Source of the DNA: Mycobacterium sp. GA-1841
Lineage (GTDB): Bacteria > Actinomycetota > Actinomycetes > Mycobacteriales > Mycobacteriaceae
DNA length: 64,000 nucleotides
Direction: 5' to 3'
NCBI RefSeq assembly: GCF_001954135.1
Contig: NZ_MBEQ01000114.1
Span: 1 to 64,000 of the forward strand
The notes beneath the pieces were generated by a model, which did not search any database, had not been told where the DNA came from, and saw only the letters and a list, made by a program, of their open reading frames with translations. Numbering within the stretch: position 1 is the stretch's first letter; the number at the start of each line of letters is the position of its first letter. Both the position numbers and the translations under genes were made by a program. Of the stretch, positions 8,823-17,630 are shown piece by piece.

Positions 8823-10094
8823 ATGGTGATCGTGACTACCCATCAGTTGCCGTGGCAGACCGGACAGCACCCGAAGCCGCGTACGTTTGCCCAGTCCACG
8901 AAATTGCAGGATGTCCTGTACGAGATCCGTGGGCCGGTACACGAGCAGGCCTCCCGGCTGGAAGCTGAAGGGCACCGCATCCTCAAGCTCAACATCGGCA
9001 ACCCGGCGCCGTTCGGCTTCGAGGCCCCCGACGTGATCATGCGCGACATGATCCAGGCGTTGCCGCATGCGCAGGGGTATTCCGACTCCAAGGGCATCGC
9101 GAGTGCGCGCCGCGCCGTGTTCACCCGATACGAACTGGTCGAGGGCTTTCCCAAGTTCGACATCGACGACGTCTACCTGGGCAACGGCGTCTCCGAGCTC
9201 ATCACCATGACCCTGCAGGCGTTGTTGGACAACGGTGATCAGGTGCTCATCCCGGCGCCGGATTACCCGCTGTGGACGGCGTCCACCGCGCTGGCCGGCG
9301 GCACCCCGGTGCACTACATGTGTGACGAGACCCAGGGCTGGAATCCCGACGTCGCCGACATCGAATCGAAGATCACCGAACGCACCAAGGCTCTCGTGGT
9401 GATCAACCCGAACAACCCCACCGGCGCGGTGTACAGCCGCGAAACGCTGGAGCAGATCGTCGAGCTGGCCCGCAAGCATCAGCTGCTGCTGTTGGCCGAC
9501 GAGATCTACGACAAGATCCTCTATGACGACGCCAAGCACATCTCCCTGGCCACGTTAGCGCCTGACCTGCTCTGTTTAACTTTTAATGGCCTGTCCAAGG
9601 CCTACCGGGTCGCCGGCTACCGCTCCGGCTGGCTGGTCATCACCGGACCCAAGGAGCATGCGACCAGCTTCATCGAGGGCATCAGCCTGCTGTCGAACAT
9701 GCGGTTGTGCCCGAATGTGCCTGCCCAACATGCCATTCAGGTGGCTCTCGGCGGTCATCAGAGCATCGATGATCTGGTGTTGCCGGGCGGCCGGCTGCTC
9801 GAGCAGCGTGACACCGCGTGGACGAAGCTCAACGAGATCCCCGGCGTGTCCTGTGTGAAACCCGCCGGTGCGCTGTACGCGTTCCCGCGGTTGGACCCCG
9901 AGGTGCACGACATCCACGATGACGAGCAACTGGTGCTCGACCTGTTGCTGCAGGAGAAGATCCTGCTGACCCAGGGCACCGGATTCAACTGGCCCACACC
10001 GGATCACCTGCGCATCGTCACCCTGCCGTGGGCGCGGGACCTGGCCCAGGCGATCGAGCGACTCGGCAACTTCCTGGTCAGCTACCGGCAGTAA
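8823..10094 (+). CDS. aspC: PLP-dependent aminotransferase AspC/AlaA (Rv0337c)
   Basis: 423 residues, class I/II aminotransferase, nearly collinear with remembered Rv0337c from AQSTKLQDVLYEIRGPVHE onward. It is annotated as aspartate aminotransferase but is closest to the alanine-forming AlaA/YfbQ group. Visible marks are NPNNPTGAVYS, LLLADEIYDKILYDD and the PLP-binding lysine in NGLSKAYR at about residue 258. It transfers amino groups between glutamate and pyruvate or oxaloacetate in the cytoplasm. Start at ATG 8823 matches the family's length; an upstream in-frame ATG at 8685 would add unrelated residues. Confidence 0.92.
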   Translation: MVIVTTHQLPWQTGQHPKPRTFAQSTKLQDVLYEIRGPVHEQASRLEAEGHRILKLNIGNPAPFGFEAPDVIMRDMIQALPHAQGYSDSKGIASARRAVFTRYELVEGFPKFDIDDVYLGNGVSELITMTLQALLDNGDQVLIPAPDYPLWTASTALAGGTPVHYMCDETQGWNPDVADIESKITERTKALVVINPNNPTGAVYSRETLEQIVELARKHQLLLLADEIYDKILYDDAKHISLATLAPDLLCLTFNGLSKAYRVAGYRSGWLVITGPKEHATSFIEGISLLSNMRLCPNVPAQHAIQVALGGHQSIDDLVLPGGRLLEQRDTAWTKLNEIPGVSCVKPAGALYAFPRLDPEVHDIHDDEQLVLDLLLQEKILLTQGTGFNWPTPDHLRIVTLPWARDLAQAIERLGNFLVSYRQ

Positions 10095-10149
10095 AGCCGA
10101 CTCACCACCCGTTGTTGCGGTATAGGCGTCCGACGGGCAAGCAATGCCC

Positions 10150-10207
10150 GCGTTCGTAACGTGGTGGCGGAAAATCGCGCCAGATTCCGCCACTGCGTTA
10201 CGCACGC
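10150..10207. repeat. Long palindromic repeat
   Basis: Arms 10150-10172 and 10185-10207 pair over 23 bp with 3 mismatches around a 12-nt loop; the cores are GTAACGTGGTGGCGGAA and TTCCGCCACTGCGTTAC. It lies between alaA and the YibE/F gene. There is no T tract. It looks like a dispersed mycobacterial palindromic element that may also act as a terminator for alaA. Confidence 0.7.
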
Positions 10208-10243
10208 GGAGATCAGGAACCCGACAGCCGCTCCCTCTACGCT

Positions 10244-11479
10244 GTGCGAGTGGCGCACACGCATTCCCACTCCCACTCGTTGGCCGGACCCTCTCCGCTG
10301 GGCCCACTGGCCGCCCGCATCGTGGTCGGCCTGCTGGTCGCCATCGGTGTCGCGGTACTCGCCGGTGCCGCTCTGCTGTGGCCCAGCCAGCAGAAGGTGG
10401 ACATCCCGCTGCCGTTCCAGAATGCCGCCGGGGGCGCTGTCACCACCGAGTCCGGGCATGTCGTGTCCAGCACGCTGGCCGACTGTGGCAGCCCGTCGGC
10501 CGGTGCCGTCCTGACCGCCGCACCCAGGCCGGCCGTTCCCGGGGGCGGCACCTGTGTGCAGAACCTGGTGGCCATCGACTCCGGGCCGAACAAGGGTGCC
10601 AAGACGCTGCTGGAGTTCACCACCGGACCGGGACAACCGAATCTTGTTGCCGGGGACGATATCCGGATCAGCCGGCAGGTGGACGAGGCCGGGACGACGA
10701 GCTATGCCTTCTTCGACTACGAGCGCACCTGGCCCCTGGTTCTGCTGGCGCTGGCGTTTGCGGTCGTGATCGTCGCGGTGGCCCGCTGGCGGGGTCTGCG
10801 CGCCATTGTCGGTATCGCCGTGGCCTTCGGGGTATTGATGATCTTCCTGTTACCGGCGCTGCGCGACGGAGCCCCGGCGATCCCGGTGGCCCTGGTGGCC
10901 TCGGCGGCCATTCTCTACGCCGTGATCTACCTGGCCCATGGCGTCAGCCTGCGCACCAGCGCCGCACTGCTGGGCACGCTCACCTCACTGCTACTGGCCG
11001 CGCTGTTGTCCTGGGCAGCAATCGAATTGGCGCATCTGACGGGCCTGTCCGAGGACCAGAACAACGAGGTCGCCGCCTACATGGGCAACGTGTCGATCAC
11101 CGGACTGCTGCTGGCCGGGTTCATCATCGGTTCCCTCGGTGTGCTCAACGACGTCACCATCACCCAGGCCTCGGCGGTGTTCGAACTGGCGGAGCACGGC
11201 GGTAGCCGGCGGTCGGTCTTCACCGGCGCGATGCGGGTGGGCAGTGACCACATCGCCAGCACGGTGTACACCCTGGTGTTGGCCTACGCCGGCAGCGCAC
11301 TGCCGCTGCTGCTGCTGTTCAGCGTGGCCAACCGATCGCTGGCCGATGTGCTGACCGGTGAGAGCGTGGCGATCGAGATCGCCCGATCCGCTGTGGGTGG
11401 CATCGCGCTGGCCCTGTCGGTGCCGTTGACGACGGGGATCGCCGCGGTGCTCGCCACTCCACAAACCAGCAGGCAGTGA
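10244..11479 (+). CDS. YibE/F-like integral membrane protein
   Basis: 411 residues. A His/Ser-rich N-terminus (HTHSHSHSL) precedes one membrane helix, then an extracytoplasmic domain of ~130 residues. About seven further membrane helices fill the C-terminal half, with the YibE/F-like stretch GFIIGSLGVLNDVTITQAS. The family is widespread and its function is unknown; transport has been suggested. GTG 10244 and GTG 10250 are both in frame and cannot be separated by ribosome binding site. It is upstream of, and possibly separate from, the molybdenum hydroxylase operon. Confidence 0.8.
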   Translation: MRVAHTHSHSHSLAGPSPLGPLAARIVVGLLVAIGVAVLAGAALLWPSQQKVDIPLPFQNAAGGAVTTESGHVVSSTLADCGSPSAGAVLTAAPRPAVPGGGTCVQNLVAIDSGPNKGAKTLLEFTTGPGQPNLVAGDDIRISRQVDEAGTTSYAFFDYERTWPLVLLALAFAVVIVAVARWRGLRAIVGIAVAFGVLMIFLLPALRDGAPAIPVALVASAAILYAVIYLAHGVSLRTSAALLGTLTSLLLAALLSWAAIELAHLTGLSEDQNNEVAAYMGNVSITGLLLAGFIIGSLGVLNDVTITQASAVFELAEHGGSRRSVFTGAMRVGSDHIASTVYTLVLAYAGSALPLLLLFSVANRSLADVLTGESVAIEIARSAVGGIALALSVPLTTGIAAVLATPQTSRQ

Positions 11480-11521
11480 CCCGGCACGTTTGACCGTCCC
11501 TGCCCGGGGTACCCGGCGACG

Positions 11522-12040
11522 GTGAATCAGCCCCATCACAGTGAGGTAACCCTCGAGGTCGACGGATCACGACGTCAGTTGTCCGTGGACAACCGCATGA
11601 CCCTGTTGGACGCCCTGCGGGAAAAGCTGGGGGTGACTGCGCCGAAGAAGGGTTGCGACCACGGTCAGTGCGGCTCGTGCACGGTTCTGCTCGACGGCCG
11701 CCGGGTGAACACGTGCCTGACGTTCGCCGTTGCTGCCGACGGGGCGCAGATCACCACGGCGGCCGGGCTCGAGCGGGACGGCGAATTGCATCCGGTGGCA
11801 CAGTCGTTCTGCGACGAGGACGGCTTTCAGTGCGGCTACTGCACTCCCGGCCAGATCTGTTCTGCGGTCGGCATGTTGGACGAAGCCAAGGCCGGGGCCC
11901 CGAGTTTCGTCTCCCCCGATCTCGAACTGCCACCGATTCTCACCGAGGACGAGATCCGCGAACGCATGAGCGGCAATCTGTGCCGCTGCGCGGCATACCC
12001 GAACATCATCGCGGCGATCGAACGGGCGTCGACCCGATGA
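11522..12040 (+). CDS. Molybdenum hydroxylase, [2Fe-2S] small subunit
   Basis: 172 residues. The N-terminal plant-type ferredoxin motif is CDHGQCGSCTVLL, and the C-terminal helical [2Fe-2S] domain has FQCGYCTPGQIC and GNLCRCAAYPNI. This is the electron-transfer subunit of xanthine dehydrogenase/aldehyde oxidase-type enzymes (YagT/CoxS group). It has no clear Tat signal, unlike YagT, so it is probably cytoplasmic. It is the first gene of a three-gene operon; its TGA overlaps the ATG of the FAD subunit (ATGA). The substrate cannot be read from the sequence. Confidence 0.9.
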   Translation: MNQPHHSEVTLEVDGSRRQLSVDNRMTLLDALREKLGVTAPKKGCDHGQCGSCTVLLDGRRVNTCLTFAVAADGAQITTAAGLERDGELHPVAQSFCDEDGFQCGYCTPGQICSAVGMLDEAKAGAPSFVSPDLELPPILTEDEIRERMSGNLCRCAAYPNIIAAIERASTR

Positions 12041-13032
12041 AACCTTTCGACTATCACGTGGCCACCAGCCCCGCAGACGCGGTGGCCACCGTCACCACGC
12101 ACCCGCACGCCGCCTATCTCGCCGGCGGCACCAACCTCGTCGACCACATGAAACTCGGTGTGGCCGAGCCTGATCTGCTGGTCGATGTCAGCCGGCTCGA
12201 TCTCACCGAGACCGTCGTCACCCCCGACGGCGGCGTGCGCATCGGCGCGAATGTGCGCAACAGCGATCTGGCCGCCGACCCGGTGATCCGCTCGCATTAC
12301 CCGATGCTGTCGCGGGCCCTGCTGTCGGGCGCGTCCGGGCAGCTGCGCAATGCGGCCACCACGGCCGGGAACCTGCTGCAGCGCACCAGATGCGTGTACT
12401 TCCAAGACGTCACCACACCGTGCAACAAACGAGAACCCGGCAGCGGTTGCTCGGCGGTGGGCGGCTACGTGCGTTACCACGCGATCCTGGGCGCCTCCCC
12501 GCACTGCGTCGCGGTACACCCGTCGGACATGGCGGTGGCGATGTGCGCGTTGGATGCCCAGGTGGTGGTGCACACCGCCGACGGCGAGCGGCGCATCCCG
12601 GTCGACGAGTTCTACCGGCTGCCCGGCGATGAACCCGACCGCGACACGGTGCTGGCACACGGTGACCTGATCACCGCCGTCGAGTTGCCCGCCCCTGCGC
12701 CCGACGCCGCCTCGGACTACCGCAAGGTGCGCGATCGCGCGTCCTACGCCTTCGCGCTGGTGTCGGTGGCCGCCGAGCTGACTTTCACCTCGACGTTCCA
12801 GATCGGTTCGGCGCGCATCGCTTTGGGTGGAGTGGCGCACAAGCCGTGGCGCGCGCGGCGCGCCGAACAGCTGCTGCGCGGCGACCAGCCCTCGCCGGAG
12901 AACTTCGCCGCGGCCGCCGATGCCGAGCTCAGGCAGGCCGAGCCGTTGCCGGGCAACGAGTTCAAAGTGGAACTGGCCCGCCGGACCCTCGTCGCGCAAC
13001 TGCGCATGTTGACCGAGCGGAGACGGCCATGA
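12037..13032 (+). CDS. Molybdenum hydroxylase, FAD-binding medium subunit
   Basis: 331 residues of the CoxM/YagS type. FAD-contact stretches AGGTNLVDHMK (about 29-39) and TTAGNLLQRTRC (about 108-119) are present. Four cysteines in the 115-150 region (RTRCVYFQD, TPCNKREPGSGCSA) resemble the extra cluster-binding region of YagS-like subunits. It passes electrons from the [2Fe-2S] subunit to FAD and an acceptor. The start overlaps the upstream stop by 4 nt and its TGA overlaps the next ATG, so the three subunits are translationally coupled. Confidence 0.9.
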   Translation: MKPFDYHVATSPADAVATVTTHPHAAYLAGGTNLVDHMKLGVAEPDLLVDVSRLDLTETVVTPDGGVRIGANVRNSDLAADPVIRSHYPMLSRALLSGASGQLRNAATTAGNLLQRTRCVYFQDVTTPCNKREPGSGCSAVGGYVRYHAILGASPHCVAVHPSDMAVAMCALDAQVVVHTADGERRIPVDEFYRLPGDEPDRDTVLAHGDLITAVELPAPAPDAASDYRKVRDRASYAFALVSVAAELTFTSTFQIGSARIALGGVAHKPWRARRAEQLLRGDQPSPENFAAAADAELRQAEPLPGNEFKVELARRTLVAQLRMLTERRRP

Positions 13033-15131
13033 CGATCCTCGAACCACACGCGATCGGTCAACCGACTGAACGCACAGACGGCCGGGCCAAGGTCACCGGC
13101 ACCGCGCGCTACGCCTTCGAGCACCGCGTCGAGGATCCGGTCTACCTGCATCCGATCCAGGCCACGATCGCGCGCGGCCGGGTCACTGTGATGGACACCG
13201 CCGCGGCCGCCGCACTTGACGGGGTGCTCGACGTGCTGACCGTGTTCGACGCCCCTTCTCTGGCCGACACCTCCGACGGCGAGCTGGCGATCCTGCAGGA
13301 CGACCGCGTGCATTTCCGTGGCCAGATCATCGGGGGCGTGGTGGCATCGTCCGCCGAGATCGCCCGGGAGGCTTCCGATCTCGTGCACGTGACCTATCAC
13401 GAGGAACCCCACGACACCGAACTGAGCGAGGATCATCCCGGCCTCTACACGCCCGAATCGGTCAATCCGTCGTTTCCGCCGGATTCTGAGCAGGGAGACC
13501 TGGATTCGGCGCTGGCCACGGCCGAGGTGACGGTGGACCAGACCTACCGCACACCCATCGAGCACAACAATCCGATGGAGCCGCACGCCTGCATCGCCCA
13601 GTGGTCGACGCGCGCCGGACATCCCATGGTGACTTTGTACGACTCCACGCAGGGAGTACACGTCGTCCGCAAGACACTGGCTCCGATACTGGGCCTGCAA
13701 CCCGAGCAGTTGCGGGTGATCGCCCCGCACGTGGGCGGCGGGTTCGGCTCGAAAGGAGCACCGCACGCCCACGATGTCCTGGCCCTGCTGGCCGCGCAGC
13801 GGGCGGACGGCCGACCGGTGAAACTCGCGCTGACCCGCCAGCAGATGTTTGCCCTCGTCGGCTATCGCACCCCGACCATCCAGCGGCTGCGGTTGGGCGC
13901 GGACCGGGACGGCCGGATCTCCGCCTTCGCTCATGACGTCGTCGAACAGACTTCAGCCGTCAAGGAATTCGCCGAGCAGACCGCCGTCACCTCCCGAAAG
14001 ATGTACGCGAGCCCGAACCGGCGCACATCACACCGGCTGGCCGCCCTCGACGTGGCGGTGCCGTTCTGGATGCGCGCCCCGGGTGAGTGTCCGGGCACAT
14101 TCGCCGCCGAGGTCGCGATGGACGAACTCGCGGTGGCCTGCAATCTGGATCCGATCGAACTGCGCGTGCGCAACGACCCCGACGTCGATCCCGAATCGGG
14201 CAAGCCGTGGTCCGGACGCCACCTCGTCGAATGCCTGCGCGTAGGGGCGGAGCGCTTCGGGTGGGCGCCACGTGATCCCCGTCCGGCCAAATACCGTGCC
14301 GGCAACTGGTTTATCGGTACCGGGGTGGCCGCTGCCACCTACCCGGGTATGGCGATGGAGGGCAACACCGCCCGGATCAGCCACGCCGAACAGGGTCGCT
14401 ACACCGTGCAGATCGGCGCCGCCGACATCGGTACCGGAACGTGGACCGCGTTGGCCCAGATCGCCGCCGACGCGCTGGGATGCCCACTCGCGGAAGTCGA
14501 TCTGCACATCGGCGACACCGAACTGCCGCAGGCCTCGGTGGCCGGCGGCAGCTCGGGCATCACCTCATGGGGTTCGGCGATTGTGGCCGCCGCCAAGCAG
14601 TTTCGTCGCGAGCACGGCGATCACCCTCCGCTCGGAGCCTCCTCGGAAGCCGAGGCGCCGCAGAATCCCGATGCCGAGAAGTTCACCGTGCAATCGTTCG
14701 GCGCCCACTTCGTCGAGGCCCACGTCAACTGTGACACCGGCGAGATCCGGATTCCGCGCATGCTCGGGGTCTTCTCGGTGGGCCGGGCCATCAACGCACG
14801 CACCCTGCGTTCCCAGTTGATCGGCGGCATGACCATGGGGTTGTCCATGGCATTACACGAGGAGAGCATTCGCGACCCGCGCTTCGGGCACGTCGTCACG
14901 CAGGACCTCGCCTCGTATCACATCAGCGCCCACGCCGATGTCACCGACATCGACGCGATGTGGCTCGACGAGGTCGAGGAGCACCTCAACCCGATGGGTT
15001 CGCGCGGCGCGGGCGAGATCGGCATCGTCGGCGCCGCCGCGGCGGTGGTCAACGCTGTTCACCACGCCACCGGGGTGCGGGTCCGCGATCTCCCGGTCAC
15101 CCTCGACAAGGTGTTGCCCGGGCTGCCCTGA
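13029..15131 (+). CDS. Molybdenum hydroxylase, molybdopterin-binding large subunit
   Basis: 700 residues of the CoxL/YagR/XdhA family. Seen are GRAKVTGTARYAFE at the start, the molybdopterin motif VGGGFGSKG near 238, RAPGECPGTFA near 350, and a C-terminal GAGEIGIVG whose Glu is the likely base. This subunit hydroxylates the substrate, probably an aldehyde or N-heterocycle. ATG 13029 overlaps the upstream TGA. The operon ends here, against two oppositely oriented genes. No MoCo-inserting chaperone (CoxI or XdhC) is adjacent. Confidence 0.9.
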   Translation: MTILEPHAIGQPTERTDGRAKVTGTARYAFEHRVEDPVYLHPIQATIARGRVTVMDTAAAAALDGVLDVLTVFDAPSLADTSDGELAILQDDRVHFRGQIIGGVVASSAEIAREASDLVHVTYHEEPHDTELSEDHPGLYTPESVNPSFPPDSEQGDLDSALATAEVTVDQTYRTPIEHNNPMEPHACIAQWSTRAGHPMVTLYDSTQGVHVVRKTLAPILGLQPEQLRVIAPHVGGGFGSKGAPHAHDVLALLAAQRADGRPVKLALTRQQMFALVGYRTPTIQRLRLGADRDGRISAFAHDVVEQTSAVKEFAEQTAVTSRKMYASPNRRTSHRLAALDVAVPFWMRAPGECPGTFAAEVAMDELAVACNLDPIELRVRNDPDVDPESGKPWSGRHLVECLRVGAERFGWAPRDPRPAKYRAGNWFIGTGVAAATYPGMAMEGNTARISHAEQGRYTVQIGAADIGTGTWTALAQIAADALGCPLAEVDLHIGDTELPQASVAGGSSGITSWGSAIVAAAKQFRREHGDHPPLGASSEAEAPQNPDAEKFTVQSFGAHFVEAHVNCDTGEIRIPRMLGVFSVGRAINARTLRSQLIGGMTMGLSMALHEESIRDPRFGHVVTQDLASYHISAHADVTDIDAMWLDEVEEHLNPMGSRGAGEIGIVGAAAAVVNAVHHATGVRVRDLPVTLDKVLPGLP

Positions 15132-15134
15132 CCG

Positions 15135-15503
15135 TCAGCCGGCGAGGTCTTTTTCGGTGAGCTCGGTGGCGGCCAACGCCGCGGCCAGCGTGTCGTGGCG
15201 GAACACCGAGGTGACGTGGTCGTGCACCACCCGGAAGGCGGCCGCGCCGGTGTGCGAGGTGCCGTCGACGGCCATGATGGTCTGTTCGACGACGACCACG
15301 CCGTCATGGACATACATCCGCCCTGGTGTCACCGTGGCCCCGCCTGATGATGCCCACTCCCGCAGGGCGGTATGTCCCTGGGCGGCCCCGTCGGCATCAC
15401 CCAACTCGATGTCGTCGCTGGACAGCGTGATCAGGGTGTCGACGTCGTTGTCGTTCAGGGCGTCATGCCAGGCCAGAACCGTGGCGATCTCGGATGTGGT
15501 CAT
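15135..15503 (-). CDS. SnoaL/NTF2-like protein
   Basis: 122 residues. It starts with a helix containing WHDALNDNDVDTLITL and ends in a beta-sheet region typical of NTF2-like cone folds. No defined catalytic dyad is visible. ATG 15503 begins at the domain; an alternative GTG at 15521 abuts the upstream TGA and would add six residues. It follows the DinB-like gene directly, so the two likely form an operon. Function unknown. Confidence 0.7.
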   Translation of the reverse strand: MTTSEIATVLAWHDALNDNDVDTLITLSSDDIELGDADGAAQGHTALREWASSGGATVTPGRMYVHDGVVVVEQTIMAVDGTSHTGAAAFRVVHDHVTSVFRHDTLAAALAATELTEKDLAG

Positions 15504-15521
15504 GAACGAAACGTACGCCAC

Positions 15522-16274
15522 TCAGTACGGCGTGCGGTCGAGCCAGGCGTCCCAGAGCGCAGTGTCGCCGAACACGTCCAACCCGAGGTCGCCGGCTTTG
15601 CGCCGGCGGGTGACGGCCATCAGCAGGTCACGCGCGGGGCCCCGCAATGCCACGCTGCCCTTGCCGTGACTGTGCGACCACCCGAGCCCGTCCTCGTCGT
15701 GCTCCACCGTCCACTCACCGGTCGGACCGAGCCCGTCGTCGGTGGCGTGCAGATGGATGCTGGTGCCCGACGGGAGCGGGTCGGTGTGCCGTTTGGTGGC
15801 CATGGCCGTGGCGATCTCAAGCCATTCGCTGACAGCGTCGGCGGCAAGATCGGCAGACAGATCGAAGTCCGTTCCCACCGCCAGCGCCGCATCGGCCCCG
15901 TGCACCGTCGCCTCATGCAGCCGCCGCCGGATCCACCAGCCCCCGGGTTTGGGCCCCAAAAACGTCCACACCCGGGCATCGGTGCCGACCTGGTCGACGG
16001 ATTTGAGTACTTGGGCCGCGCCGGCGTTGAGCCAGTCGATCGCGGCCTCGGGATCGTCGGGCGGTCGGCCGTCGTGCACCTCCCGCGGATCCAGCGGCGA
16101 GACCCGTCGCTCGGAGATGATCTGTGCCGCCCAACGGTTTCCGCGGCCGACGTGGCGGAACAGTTGCTTGAGCGTCCAGTCCGGGCACGATGGCACCGGT
16201 GTGTCGGGATCGTTGGCGGCGATCAGCTCCCCGAAGATCCGGGTCTGGTCGAGCAGCGCAGCTCGGAAGTCCAC
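15522..16274 (-). CDS. Mycothiol-dependent maleylpyruvate isomerase family (TIGR03083-type) protein
   Basis: 250 residues. The N-terminal DinB-like four-helix domain has PSCPDWTLKQLFRHVGRGN, with the conserved His in the second helix. A C-terminal alpha/beta domain follows, with LHATDDGLGPTGEWTVEHD. Members are predicted metal- and mycothiol-dependent enzymes; the reaction here is unknown. GTG start at 16274. It lies between cyp140 and the SnoaL gene on the same strand with 1-2 bp gaps, so a cyp140-led operon is likely. Confidence 0.75.
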   Translation of the reverse strand: MDFRAALLDQTRIFGELIAANDPDTPVPSCPDWTLKQLFRHVGRGNRWAAQIISERRVSPLDPREVHDGRPPDDPEAAIDWLNAGAAQVLKSVDQVGTDARVWTFLGPKPGGWWIRRRLHEATVHGADAALAVGTDFDLSADLAADAVSEWLEIATAMATKRHTDPLPSGTSIHLHATDDGLGPTGEWTVEHDEDGLGWSHSHGKGSVALRGPARDLLMAVTRRRKAGDLGLDVFGDTALWDAWLDRTPY

Positions 16275-16275
16275 G

Positions 16276-17592
16276 TCACGAACCTACCGCTGTGCGCGCC
16301 TTTCCGAGCGCTATCGGCAGAGTCGACCAGCCGCGCAGGATCCGGGTGTCGCGGCGGTTGGCGGCACCGGCGATCCGGGCGTCGGGGAACCGGTCGAAGA
16401 AGGTCTGGAGACCCACGTGACCTTCGGCTCGGGCCAAGGCGGCGCCGAGGCAGAAATGCCTGCCACCCGAGAACGACAGGTGGCGGCCGGCGTTCTCCCG
16501 CTCGATGTCGAAGCGGTGCGGATCGGTGAACACCGCGGGGTCTCGATTGGCTCCCGACAGGTGCACGATCACCAACTCGCCCGCCTTCACCCGGGTGCCG
16601 GCCACCTCGGTGTCGACGCGGGCGGCCCGGGCGCTCATCAGCACCGGCGAGTCCAGCCGCAGGATCTCTTCCACCGTGTTCGGCCACAGCTCCGGGCGCG
16701 CCGCCAGCGTCTGCAGGTGTTCCGGGTGATCGAGCAGCATGCGGATGCCGTTGCCCAACAGGTTGACCGTCGTCTCGAACCCGGCGGCCAGCACCAACCC
16801 GGCCAGCGCCCGCAGTTCCGCCTCGTCGAGCGGCTCACCGGCCGCTCCGGCCTCGGAGGCTTTGATGACCTCGCTGAGCAGATCGTCTCCGGGAGCCCGG
16901 CGCAGCCGGCGCAGGTGCTCGGTCAGCCAGGTTTCGAAGCCGTCGATGCCCTCGTTCACCGTGCGGTACTGCTGCCAGGACAAGCCGATGTCCAGGCTGG
17001 GCGCGCCGAGCTCACCGAAGCGCAGGATCTGCGCACGGTCGCTGTCGGGGACGCCCAGGATGTCGCTGATCACCGAGACGGGCAGCTGCGCGCAGTAGCG
17101 TTCCACGATGTCGACGACGCCGGCGTCGTTTTCCATCGAGTCCAGCAGATCGTTGGCGGTCTGCTGGACTCGCTCACGCAACCGCGAGACCGCGCGGGTG
17201 GTGAACACCGACGAGACCAGCTTGCGGTAGCGGGTGTGATCGGGCGGTTCCACCGCGAGCAGCGACGGTGGCAGCAGCGGGTGGAGCTTGCCGGTGTCGG
17301 TCTTGTCGGCCACCCAACGCAGCGGACGCGGCAGGTTGCCGCCCAACCGGGAGACCCGGAAATCGTCGGACCGCAGCAGATCGCTGGCAACGTCGTAGTG
17401 AAAGGTCATCAGGACCGCACGGCCACGGACGATCGGCCCGATCTGACGCATCTCGTCGGCGAACGGCGCCGGGTCGGCGCGTACCTGTGGATCGGCGATC
17501 AGCCGCGCCTGCGGATCTCCGCGCCGCATCCCGACCGCCGACATCCCCCGAACCACTCCGTGGATGGCCATCCACCGGATCTGTTCCCGCAT
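16276..17592 (-). CDS. cyp140: Cytochrome P450 CYP140A
   Basis: 438 residues, the same length as remembered M. tuberculosis CYP140A1 (Rv1880c), with strong collinearity. Examples are SLLAVEPPDHTRYRK, LAGLVLVAGFETT-like LAGLVLAAGFETT (I helix), EEILRLDSPV (ExxR) and FSGGRHFCLGAAL (haem Cys near 380). It is a soluble haem monooxygenase that needs ferredoxin and reductase partners, neither encoded nearby. The substrate is unknown. In M. tuberculosis cyp140 lies far from udgA, so this placement differs. Confidence 0.9.
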   Translation of the reverse strand: MREQIRWMAIHGVVRGMSAVGMRRGDPQARLIADPQVRADPAPFADEMRQIGPIVRGRAVLMTFHYDVASDLLRSDDFRVSRLGGNLPRPLRWVADKTDTGKLHPLLPPSLLAVEPPDHTRYRKLVSSVFTTRAVSRLRERVQQTANDLLDSMENDAGVVDIVERYCAQLPVSVISDILGVPDSDRAQILRFGELGAPSLDIGLSWQQYRTVNEGIDGFETWLTEHLRRLRRAPGDDLLSEVIKASEAGAAGEPLDEAELRALAGLVLAAGFETTVNLLGNGIRMLLDHPEHLQTLAARPELWPNTVEEILRLDSPVLMSARAARVDTEVAGTRVKAGELVIVHLSGANRDPAVFTDPHRFDIERENAGRHLSFSGGRHFCLGAALARAEGHVGLQTFFDRFPDARIAGAANRRDTRILRGWSTLPIALGKARTAVGS

Positions 17593-17630
17593 GGATCGAG
17601 CCTACGACCGCCCATTTTGTTCTACAACCG

